Source: Candidatus Woesearchaeota archaeon (GTDB lineage: Archaea; Nanobdellota; Nanobdellia; Woesearchaeales; JAGVYF01). Taken from it: a DNA stretch of 46,473 bases. Location: positions 1 to 46,473 of the forward strand of contig JACQSS010000006.1 in the NCBI GenBank assembly GCA_016211195.1, in the 5' to 3' direction. The notes below the pieces were generated by a model. It ran no database searches and was not told the DNA's origin. It saw nothing but the letters and a program-made list of their open reading frames with translations. The position numbers were made by a program, and so were the translations under genes. Below, piece by piece: positions 8,312 through 19,200 of this stretch. Each line of letters begins with the position of its first letter. The first letter of the stretch is position 1.

Positions 8312-10266
8312 ATTGGGCAGCCCTCCGACGGTTTCTCTTCTTTGACTTTTTTCGCGATTTTCTCAAGCGCTGCAACAAGTTGCCGATTCTGTGCGGCATC
8401 TGTCTTGAGCGTTGCGACAGCGGTTGCAACTTGCGATTTTATAGTACCTGTCGGATCAAGAGCAGCTTCAATATCTATACCACCAAGGTGGCCATCCCTT
8501 AAAGGGGAACCCCGTGCTTCCTGATGCCGTTGCATTTCCTTTCTGATCTCCCCAGCACGATACAGGGCATCCTGCGATTTTTCACGTAAGATCAGTTCGT
8601 CTAAGGTCAATGTCAGCTTGGTTGCCAGCTGCCGCTGCTGGTCAAAAAGTGCGCTGGGGTCCTTTTTTGCTTTGAGCGCTTGCTCTAACTGGAGATTAAG
8701 TCGTTTCAGTTGCGAAAGGAAGGTATCTGCCTGTGTTTTGGGCAATATTTTCCCCTCACGCAGCTGCTGCTTGTAGCTGAGCGCATCCCGGACATCCTGA
8801 TAAGAGAGCAGTGTCTTCCCCAATTCTGCAAAGACCCGAGGACTTGCTACAGAGCCATATAATGTATTAAACTTGTCCATCATTTCAAGATGATGATACT
8901 TACGTGAGACGTCACTAAAGCCAAACAGGCCACTCACCTTCCGATACATGTCTTCCTTAAGCTTATCAAAAAAGAACCGCTCTTTGGGAAATTCTTTGGA
9001 AAGGACGTCCTGCGCAAGTCTATACCCGATGGTATCAGCAAGGATTTCTTCTATGCTTTCTGTCTCTGTGCCAAAGTCTCCCTTACGCCGGCCTCCCTGA
9101 CGGAAAAAGACATGCGATGCTTCATGGAATAATGTTGACATGGCCTCATAGATGTTCGACATCTTTTCATGGAGCTCAATATTGCGCAAGCCAGCATTGC
9201 CCAGTTCTCCACTTTCTGCACCCAAGTCCTTCACTTCGAGCCTTGGCAAATCAATGCCAAAGAGGGGCTGGAAGAAAGTAGCGAGCAATTCTTTATAGAC
9301 ACCTGCTGCCTTCTCCCGTGTTTGTGGCGTGAGTTCTTGGGGCAGAAGCTGATTGAGGTTACTGGCAAGCGCTTCCCGCGATTTCCGTGCAAGCTTATTG
9401 AATTCAGCCCGCAATTTTGTTGCGTCAGTATGCGCAACATCAAGCTGCGGCCTGCCTGCAAAGTCGCGCAGCACTAAAGTGCCGTCAGGCCGTACAAGGA
9501 TGTTATCTGGGTGGATATCTCCATGGAAAATGCCTGCCTTATTGGCTTCCTGCAGCAATTCTTCAAGAATCCTGAACTGTTCCCTGTATTTGGCAGCATC
9601 GCCCGGCCCAAATGCACGCAAGGGTTCACCTTCAACAAAATCAGAGAGCTGCACTTTCCTTGGCTTGCCATCAATGACCAATTCAGTCTCGCCAAAGTAG
9701 CGTTGCAGATGATCCCTGAATCGTCTGTTGGCAGGTTCATTCAGGAATGTCTCAAGTTTCTCGTGTGCACTTGCACTCTTTTCTGCAACATCTGCAGGAA
9801 CTTTTGGCTTGATAAGCTTGACTGCGACATCTGCCGTCCCGATTTTCATGCGATACACGTCTGCGGTTGTGCCTGTCCCAAGGCGTTTCTGTTTCAGAAT
9901 GGCGGCTGGGTCTGCTGCGATGGCATCCTTGACTACCTTTGTCCGTTTAGCAACATCCGCGTTCTCGGCAGCAACTTTTGCCTTCAGTGCAGTCTCATAC
10001 AATTGACGCTGTAACTCCGCTTGCAAGACCGCATCTCCAGCCGCTTCCTTTGCAGCAAAGCTCCTGATTGTCTCTTTCTGCTGTTCAAGAAATTGGTTGT
10101 CACGGGAAGTCCAGAGACGGCGGACTTCTTCATTACTGAGTGTGCTTAAGCGCTCTTGCGTGAGAAATCCACGTTCGAGCAAGTCTTTCTTCATCACATC
10201 CATAGTCGGGCAGGCTGCCTGCGCAAAAGGCATGAGCAACAGTATGAGAAGAAGTTGTTTCAGCAT
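8308..10266 (-). CDS. Secreted protein kinase-like (ABC1/RIO/APH-type fold) plus HExxH metallopeptidase-like fusion
   Basis: Signal peptide MLKQLLLILLLMPFAQAA; kinase motifs 'RLGTGTTADVYRMKIGTADVAVKLIKP', 'GIFHGDIHPDNILVRPDGTLVLRDFAG'; zincin-like 'MSTLFHEASHVFF...TESIEEILADTIGYRLAQ'. Confidence 0.82.
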   Translation of the reverse strand: MLKQLLLILLLMPFAQAACPTMDVMKKDLLERGFLTQERLSTLSNEEVRRLWTSRDNQFLEQQKETIRSFAAKEAAGDAVLQAELQRQLYETALKAKVAAENADVAKRTKVVKDAIAADPAAILKQKRLGTGTTADVYRMKIGTADVAVKLIKPKVPADVAEKSASAHEKLETFLNEPANRRFRDHLQRYFGETELVIDGKPRKVQLSDFVEGEPLRAFGPGDAAKYREQFRILEELLQEANKAGIFHGDIHPDNILVRPDGTLVLRDFAGRPQLDVAHTDATKLRAEFNKLARKSREALASNLNQLLPQELTPQTREKAAGVYKELLATFFQPLFGIDLPRLEVKDLGAESGELGNAGLRNIELHEKMSNIYEAMSTLFHEASHVFFRQGGRRKGDFGTETESIEEILADTIGYRLAQDVLSKEFPKERFFFDKLKEDMYRKVSGLFGFSDVSRKYHHLEMMDKFNTLYGSVASPRVFAELGKTLLSYQDVRDALSYKQQLREGKILPKTQADTFLSQLKRLNLQLEQALKAKKDPSALFDQQRQLATKLTLTLDELILREKSQDALYRAGEIRKEMQRHQEARGSPLRDGHLGGIDIEAALDPTGTIKSQVATAVATLKTDAAQNRQLVAALEKIAKKVKEEKPSEGCPI

Positions 10267-13200
10267 TGTGCTGCCTCCAATGGTTTTTGGGCTGCTTCTG
10301 CAAAGCGACCCTTCACCTCAGGCGTGTCGACAATTTTAACTGCTTTTTCCCTGACAGGGTCCAGCGCCTTCTTAACATCTTCCAGTTTCGCATCTATGTC
10401 TGCCTTTCTCTCCGGCAGTTTATCTGCCTGTTTCTGGAGCATGTCAAGGAGCTGGTCAGCCAGTCTCTCCAGTTCGGCCCGTTTCGCATCCTTCGTAATT
10501 GAAGTAAAGTCTGTCTTTTCTCCGGAGACTATTTTCTTGACGTCTTCGGCAATATTGATGCGTTGCTTTTCCACTTGATGGAAAAGGGCATCCTCAATGC
10601 CATATTTCCCTTCTAGACTCATGAGTGCCAGCTTATCCAATGCAAAGTCCTTAGCTGCCTGCTCAGAGACAACACTTTCCCGCTTCACTTTCCCCCCTTC
10701 AATGCATGGTCCCTTGCAGAGGACTATCTTTGTATCAGGTACAGCTTGTGCGCCCTTGACAAGATCAACCAACCCTTTGAGGAAGCTCCTCTGGTCGCTG
10801 CCTCTCAGCTTATATGAAGCAATGCCATACTGATTGGTTTTCAGGTTCTCAGGAGTGCACGGGCCCTTGCAGATGATGCCATCCTGCTCATAGAGCCCGA
10901 ATTCACCCGGCTTTCGGATAATATTACCAGCTGCATCGACACGAGCGAGATAATAGCGCTCTTTCGGCTGGTCAGCAGAGTATTCTTTTCCAAATGTTGC
11001 GTCCATGTCTGCCTTGCTGAGTGATTCCAGCATTTCAAAGAGACGCCCTTCCAGTTCACGGCGCGTCAGCTTGCCTTGTTTCGCCCGTTCCAGCATGCTG
11101 GCGCCCAACTCAGGCAGCACAATATCATCCAATGTGCGAATGTCTTTTGCCTCAAGGAATCTTGCCAGTTCCGGATATTTCGTCTTCACATCAGACGACT
11201 GAAGGTCAAGGTCACGCCAGACTTGATTATATTCCTCATGCCGTTTCAACTCACTCATCAGCGCATCCCTTGCTGTCGCCTTCTGTTCAGGTGACGCTGC
11301 AGATAATTTCTCCACCAAACCAGTAACTTTAGGCAGGACATTCATGTCTATTTTTGGCAGATGAGTTTTGATGGGGTCAGTCATGGTGACTGGCACTTCT
11401 ACCCGATGGCCTTCTACTGCTTTGACCACTGCATCATCCAATGTACCCTTTACATGTTTGCCCCTATCACGCAATTCCTTCAGCCCGTCAGGCGCCAACG
11501 CGATATCTGTAACACTGATGAGATTATCCGGTGTCACTTTGCCCCCGTCCAGAACCATCTGCTCCTTGGCACGTTGTTTGGTGGACGTTGCAAGTTCGTC
11601 ACTGACCTTGTTGAGGGAGAAATGAGACTTGAGTCCTTCGGATTTTATCAGATTGATAAAGTCAGCAGTGGCTCGTGCAACGCCCACCGTGATACTGGGA
11701 TGTGTTGGCATTTCAATGATAACCTTTCCTTCTTCACGTCTGATTCTGAATTCTTTACCGCCAACACGCACAACTTCCTCTCCTTTGGCATTTCTGCTTA
11801 TGGGCACTTCTTTGCCGGCCAAAATCACATTCCTTCCCTTGACAGCCACCTCAACATCGCCGATAATAGTCAACCCCTTTGCTTCAACATGCTGAGCGTA
11901 TTCCTTCATGATAGTGAGCATCATATCCTTCGGGTTTGCTCCTTCACGGAAAATGATAGCGAGTTCATCTCCGCCAGTACGGACAAGCTTTCCGTTATCT
12001 CCGAGATTCCTTTCAATAATATCGAGCAGTGACCGCAATAATGCATCTGCTACCTTATTACCCCGTTGCCGACCTGTCGTGCCAAAGAAATTCAGATCAA
12101 TATTGGCTACCTGCACTTTCTCTCCCTTCATAATCCTATCCTGAATAAAGAGATTTGCAGTATTGATGCCGGCAAGAAAGTCCTTGCCTTCAATGTTCTG
12201 CGTAGCGAGTTTCTCTACCACAGCGTCACGTACTTTTTCGAGTTCTACAGCCTTAGCGGCGAATTCAGGCGTTCCCGGCGTGAGCTTTTGCAATTCACCG
12301 ACATGTTTATTGTATTCGGCCACTGCCCTCTGGACACCTCGGTCTACGATATCCTGCCGGAAGAACTCATAATCTTCCTTCAGACTCTCAACACCCCGTG
12401 AGCGGGTAATGTAATCTTCAACCATTGCATCATGTTTCACAACTGCACTCTTTGCGTTTGCCTTGGCGGTATTTGCCTGCTCAGCAGTTGCCTTGGCCGG
12501 GTCTGTTATTCCCCCAATCTCACGAAACTGCGCCACCTTCCCGGCAGAGAGGGCATTCTGATTAATGTCATTAAGGGACTTTATTGTCCCATCGCTAACC
12601 CCTTCAGCAAGGCCAATGTAAGTATTGAATTCTTCTGGTCTCAGTTTATAGGAACTTACTAAGGGGTCATTTATCACTTGCTCACGGAATGCCCGCTCTG
12701 TGGCTTTTCTGACTACCTTCTCCAGCATCCCAAGCTCAAGGTTTTTCCCGGTCATTGAATAGGTTTTTCCAGCATCGTGATTGACAGTTATCTCGCCATC
12801 ACCTTTTATCTCGATAACCCGGATGCCATCACGTACCTGAACGCTGCCACGTCCGCCAAGCTCTTGGAGAACAAGGCGTTCAAGATTCCGTGCAGTGGCT
12901 TCAAGATAGGCATTCCCCCCTTCATGGCCAAACTTGCTGTTGATTTGCTTGAATGCCTGGATATCGATATGCGCTACGCTTACTTTGTCTCCGGCCCTGA
13001 TCGTATTGGCAAGATATTCATTACGCGCATCGATGTTGTTAATGCTCGTGAAACTTTTGAAGGACTGGTCTTGCAGAGCACGCTGAACCTCAAGTGATGC
13101 TTTAATCTCAGGAACCTCCACTTTCACTTCTCCCCCCAACTTCTTATTCGCTTGGTCATATTGCTCCTTCGTGATTTCTCCCCGGCCCAATTCGAAATCA

Positions 13201-16200
13201 AGCAGGTCTGATGTGCGGGCGTTGGCATCTTTGCCCAGTTCCTCAACAGATTTCTCCCCAGGCCGTGCCTCTTCACCAGCCGTCCTTTCCGCAAGTCGTG
13301 TCTCTACTTCATTGAGGCGCTTCAGCTTCTCCAGCTTTTCTTTTGCATTCGCCAATTGCCCCGGCAAGTCTCGGAGTTCCTGCTCAAGCCGTGCCTTCAT
13401 CTCCTGTGCAAAGACATCCTTCGGATTAACTTTCAACATCGCTTCTGCAGTTGCCAATGAGTCTTTGATTTCCTGCGTCTGCACTTGTTCACGTGCTTTC
13501 AGTTGCCTGTCCATTGCATCCAATTCAGAAGCCTTATTCTTCAGCCGCAAAGTCTCTGCTCTTGCTTGTTCAATAGCCGATTTTCCTCCAGCACCGGTGA
13601 TGATGTCTAGTTCACGCACTTCCGCCAGCTTAATGTCACGCTCCGCAGTAAGCAAATCCTTAACAGCCGGGTCTTTCCCGACAGTCAATTCATTGTTCTT
13701 ATGAGAGGCATCAACAAAATCACGCATGGTTTTCGTCAAGTCCTGTGCAGCTGTTTTCAATGCACTTTCGGTCTCCTTGGTCGCTGACTCCTTGTACTTC
13801 TTCTCAGCAGCGTCCAGTGCATTTTTTCTTATAGAGAGTTCAAGAGCAGCCTTCTGTGCGTCAAAGAATGCCGCTGCCTTTGCTTGTGTTTCTGCATCAA
13901 ACTTGCCTTTTTTGAACGTCGTCTCCATGATGCCACCCAACTCCCTACTCAACTCGATGTATGCAGGGTCATTAGGTGCTATACCGCCACGACGCAATTT
14001 CTCCACTTTGGACCTCCATTGAACCAACTCAGGCGCTTCCGGCAGGTCTTTAATGTCCAATGTTTTCTTGTACATGTATGAATTGGCCGTTGCCACAACG
14101 TTGTTTGCAAGGTGGAATATGCCTGCGGTCGCTACGCCCTGTGCAACACGCGTTGCAATATCCTCAACGGTAATGTCTTTTATCGACTGATGTCCAGTCA
14201 CGACATCCGCAAACAAGCCACCCTGCACAAGACTTTTGGCAGAGCGCATGAGTTCCAATGCCTCCTGGCGTGCACCTTCAGTCACTGGCCTTAGGCTGTA
14301 CTTTTCTGCAAGCTTTGCAAACTCTTTATGGGCCGCGGGCTTCCAGAAGGGCATGCCGCCAGCACCCATCATGAACAGGACACTGTGCACATAATCTTCA
14401 GGCTTGGACTCACGGCCTTCTGCAGTCGCCATGACGTGCTCGAAGACTGCACCTTCAACGCCCATCCGGACGCCATAATCCATTGTGGCCAAGATGCCGT
14501 TCCGTATTGCAGGATTGCTTAATGGAGTAAGGAAAGGAACTTTTGCCACGGTTTCAAGCAGACCCCCAGCATAATATGCAGTGGCACCGGCAGCAGCTTC
14601 TGCGATCTTATGTGCAACTGCCCCTGCAACCAGTGTTGCCACAAGGGTTTCAGTATTCAATGTCTGTTCCACAAATCCTTTCTGCAGACCCTCCAGATCA
14701 AATGCTTTTGACTTATCGGAAAATGTTGTTGGGTCAAAGGCAAACCGTGCTTCGGCGAAAATCTGCAACGCCGTGCTGCACTGCTCGGCTGTCTTCCCCA
14801 GTTTCTGGCAGATGGACGCAATCTGGTCTTTAGAGACACCTTGACGTATCTGGTCTGTGGTCACGCCATAGGTTATAGCGAGCTCTGTCGCCAGATTATA
14901 GATGTGTTCGCGTTCCCGTGCTTCCTGTACCATCCTGTCGGTGAATGCAAAGCGTTCCTGCATCTCGGGAGAGAGCACTGCACGGACAGAAGTCAGCCAG
15001 TCCGGACCCATATAGATTGTCTTTCCCTTGCCCAAGGCAGAATCTGCATATCCATACAACGCTTCCTGTGCCATGTCTGCCAGCAGCCGCTCTGCCCTGA
15101 CACCATCTCTAGAGAGCATGTCCTTGAAGGCGGTTTGCGCTGCAGGGTCTGTTATCTTCGTATCAGCAACATCCTTGATGTACCCGTTCATCTCCACAAT
15201 AAGAATGTCTTTCTTGCCCTTTAGCTCCTGTCCCAGACGGACCATTTCCTCCAGCTCATCCTTTTCCCCCGCACTTAAATCTCGCTGCTTCTTGAGCGCT
15301 TCCAATTCTTCTTTCCTTTTTTCCGTGCGACTGAGCAACATTTCTGTCTCCTTCAGCGAGCTTTTCATGCCAGTGAGTGTTTCACCAATCGGCTGGCCGA
15401 TGGTATCCTTCAGTTGCGGCTTGTCTTTGAGTAGCGCTTGCGAAGCAAACACCCGGTCAAGCATGTCCTTCTCTTTCTGAAGCTGTGCCTCAAGAGCTGG
15501 ATCTTTGCCACGCCCCTTGAACCAAAGAAGCTCATTTAATGTATCCACCCGTCCTTGCATTTCCTGTAACCGCTTTACCAGCTGCTCCGGTGTAAGCTTG
15601 GCCAGTTCTTCTCTCAGGTCATCTTCCTTCTTCCTACCAGAGTAATAATCACCAATATCAACAGCCCCATATTTCGCGCAAGCCGTGAAGTCACCTGTCG
15701 GCACTGCCTTGGCTTTAAACTCGGGTGGTAAGCTAGCAAAGATAGCATCCATTCTTCCCTTGGTCTGCTTCAGTGCATAGACTGCATCATTGTATTTTGC
15801 AGAAGCATACATCAGGTCAATCTTCGTATGGGTGTCATCTGTCAACGCTGCCTTTGCATTGTCAAAAGCAGTCTTTAATGGAGCGAGATTGCCGCAGGCG
15901 GACAGATATTGAGCCGCCAACTGCTCAAACTCCTTCAAGAGCTGCTCTGCATTTGCCTCGCAGTCTTTCTCATCCGTTTGTCCGTCACAGTCATCATCCA
16001 TGCCATTTTCGCATTTCTCTTTGGCATCGGGATGGACATTTGCATCTGCATCGTTGCAATCGCCAACGGCCTTGGTGATGGTGGGACACTCCTGCCTACA
16101 GGTCTTGAGGTCAGCACAGTCCTTTGTCGCATAGCTATCCCCATCCTGATCCCATACGCAACCGATGCAGCCGGGCTCGTCCACTTCGCCATTACAGTCA

Positions 16201-19200
16201 TCATCTATTTTGTTCCCACAGAACTCAGGGCTGTCACTGTCATCAGTTTTCCCATCGCAGTTGTCATCCTTTTTGTTGCCGCACATTTCCCTCATGGCAG
16301 GATTGATGGCCTTGTCATCATCATTGCAATCCGGCCCTGCATAGATACCAGGACATTGCTTGATGCAAGTGGCCGATGAAAGGCATGCTGAGGTAACAAA
16401 TTTATCCCCATCAATATCCCCAAGGCAGACTGGCTGAGCACAGGTCCCTTTTACCCGTTGCGTCACATCTCCCACCGTCACAAAACCCTTGTCTTCATCA
16501 TCAATAAATCCATCACAGTCATCATCTATCTTATTGCCACAGATGTCTACTGCCCCCGGGTTGACAGTCAAATCGCTATCATCGCAATCGCTTTTCTTGG
16601 CTGCCTGTTCAGGGCAGCTTGTCCTGCATTTTTCATTGGCAAGGCAAGCTGCTGTTGCATAGCCATCCTTGTCCCGGTCTCCTGGGCAAAATTCTTCCAT
16701 CTCAAATCCGAGTCGTTTCCTGCCAATGAAATGCTGGAATTTACCCTCGTCAATATTGACACAGTGGCCCACCAGACACATCTCTCCTGCCAGGCACTGT
16801 TTGACATTAACATTATTATCATTACAATCCGGGCTAAGCAGGGCATTGCTCGGCAGTGTTGCACTGCATTTCCCGTCAACACAATAGCCCCCTCGGCACT
16901 CCTGATGAGCAGTACAGGTTTGTCCATCGCCCTTTTCTCCCCCCTTTGCCGGTGGCTGTGGAGATACAGTCTTCTTTTGGTTCATGCAACTGATCATACA
17001 GCGCACGTCCCCAAGGCAGCGCGCAGATGGAACACCATCCTTATCATCGTCACGGCAGGCGCACGCCGAATGCTCTGCACAATAAGGCCTCTTCACCATC
17101 ACTCCATCCGGCTCGCCTTCCCAGAGAGGCACCTCCCGCTCTTTCACGACCTCATAATCTAGGCATTGCATATAGCCAGATTCTTGATGCGAAAATAATC
17201 CGGCATAAATCGGGAGAAGATCACCAATCTTCAGAGGGTGGCTTTGCGGTGTCGTCCCTTCTTCGGGATAGGGTATAAACAAAGTTGAGCCAGCCACTAA
17301 TCGAGGCACGAAATGGAAAGACCCAGCACATGCAGAAAGGGATTCTTGGTCTGGACGCTTGCCCATTTCCTGCGCCAGCTCCACGAAGAGGGATTTTGTT
17401 TCTGTCTCTGGTAACCCTTTGAACATGCCAGGTAGATATAATAGGGAAGGAACAGTCGATTCGTGCGGCGCTTTTGCCGGCAATGTCTGCTTAGGCAATT
17501 TATTGATGATCCCCATACCTCTATCAATGAGCAGTCGCCCCCAATCGGTACTTGTGTACGTCTGGGTATCGACGTATGATCGCGATGTCGGTTGGATAAT
17601 GACTTTTGTGAACCACCACCCAGCCTTTCTCGCTTTCGCCATCCTGTACTTAATCTCAGCGAGGGTATCCCCATAGATGGTACTTGTTTCTGTGAATGGA
17701 GGGACCGGATCTTCTTGAGCACAATAACGCGTTACCTTGCCCTGGGCGTCTGTGTGTTGACCCCACTGAACACATTTCCACCCAGCCGGAATACAACGGC
17801 TAGTTATTCCTCCCCCGATTTTCCATGCCATTTTCCAGTCGGCAACAGAAATCGTGCAGTACCGTTTCATCTCATTTTCAAAGGTAAAGATGGGCACCAC
17901 ATTCTTGTCTGCCTTCAGCACATAGGCGTTCGCCAATGGAGACACATCATGCACTTCAGCGACGCTTCCGCCGATGAGAGTATAGTATTCATTGAAGCGC
18001 AGGAAGGAGTCCTTGAATAGCAGTGAATAAAGCTTGGTGACTCCTTGCAGGACCTCTTCCTGGTCTGCCCGTGCTTCACTAAAGAGCTCAACTGGTTGTG
18101 CCCGTTCGGCAACAAGAGCCTCTGCAGTGAGAGAAGTGAGACGGTACACATCATTTGCATTCCACCCAGCGACCTGCTCTTGATATTTTCCGGATGCATC
18201 CTTAACAAATGTATAAACAAACCGTTTGCCATACCGCACATTTTGGACATTAATGGACTGGGCAAGGAGGTACCGGGCGAAATAGGACTGGAGGCGATAC
18301 TGCACAAAGGTTTGGAGCTGATTGACTTGCTTGGTTGACACGGTGGGTATATTTTTGGAAATGGCATCGGGGTTTTGCTCGAGCTCACTGAAATGCTTTA
18401 CTGCTTGAAGACTTGCTCCCGCCAACACAGCATCCTGAATCTGCAATGGTTCCTTAGCGAGAAGAGCAGCGACGGTTTCTGATTCAGTGTTAAACCACAT
18501 CACGTACGCGAGACGTGCTGGAAAAGAGAGTTGATAATAAAACGCCTCGACCTCGGCAGCCAGCACCACCCCTTTCTCCTTGGCCGTCGTGAGCAATGAG
18601 CGCATTTTCGGTATTGTCCCCAAGGGGATAATCAGTCCGTCATACTGGAGCTGCGTTGTTTCGGGGGCTGTTGCGTCCAGTGCACGGCGATAACCCTGAA
18701 GATCACGCAGGCGTCTGAGCGTCTCCTCATTTGCCTGCTGTCCTGCGTCCGGAGGATATTTCTGCAGAACAGCCCGCTTGATGGCATTCTCCAACTCTAC
18801 CGTGATACCTGCGTCAAACAAACGGTATGCAGTGAAATAGGATGCTGCCAGACGTGTCTTTTTTGATGCTTCCTGGGTGGCAAGAGCAAATGTGGCATAG
18901 TCATATGCCCGGACAGTATAACCTATAGCAGTCTGCAACGGCCGTGACATCATCCTAGTTTCCCACACATTCCAATCCAGCGTGCTTCTCGCTTGCTGTA
19001 TTGAGGAAAATGCCTGTTCCAGTGCAGTTTTTGCCTTTGCATATTTTTGTCCATATTCTGCATATGTTTGTACATAATTAAATGCGTTCTGTGCCGTAAG
19101 GAGTTTGATTTTTGCCTCACTTGATGGAGCAACAGCTGACCCGCATTTGGCACATCCACCAGCCCAGGCCAACGCGTTGTCAACTTCATCGATAGCATAC

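Noticed and set aside
7082-10266. Lipoprotein call for kinase and HEAT proteins based on AAC after the signal peptide
   Set aside because: Residues before Cys (WAA-C, QAA-C) do not fit a proper lipobox; more likely ordinary signal peptidase cleavage.
15909-16379. Long plus-strand ORF (156 aa) and several other ORFs opposite the giant gene
   Set aside because: Antisense to clear MopE-repeat coding sequence; composition is a mirror of the repeats with no recognisable protein features.
15955-17060. Regular repeats that might be a CRISPR array
   Set aside because: Repeats are imperfect, in frame with the giant ORF and encode protein motifs; no identical direct repeats with unique spacers.
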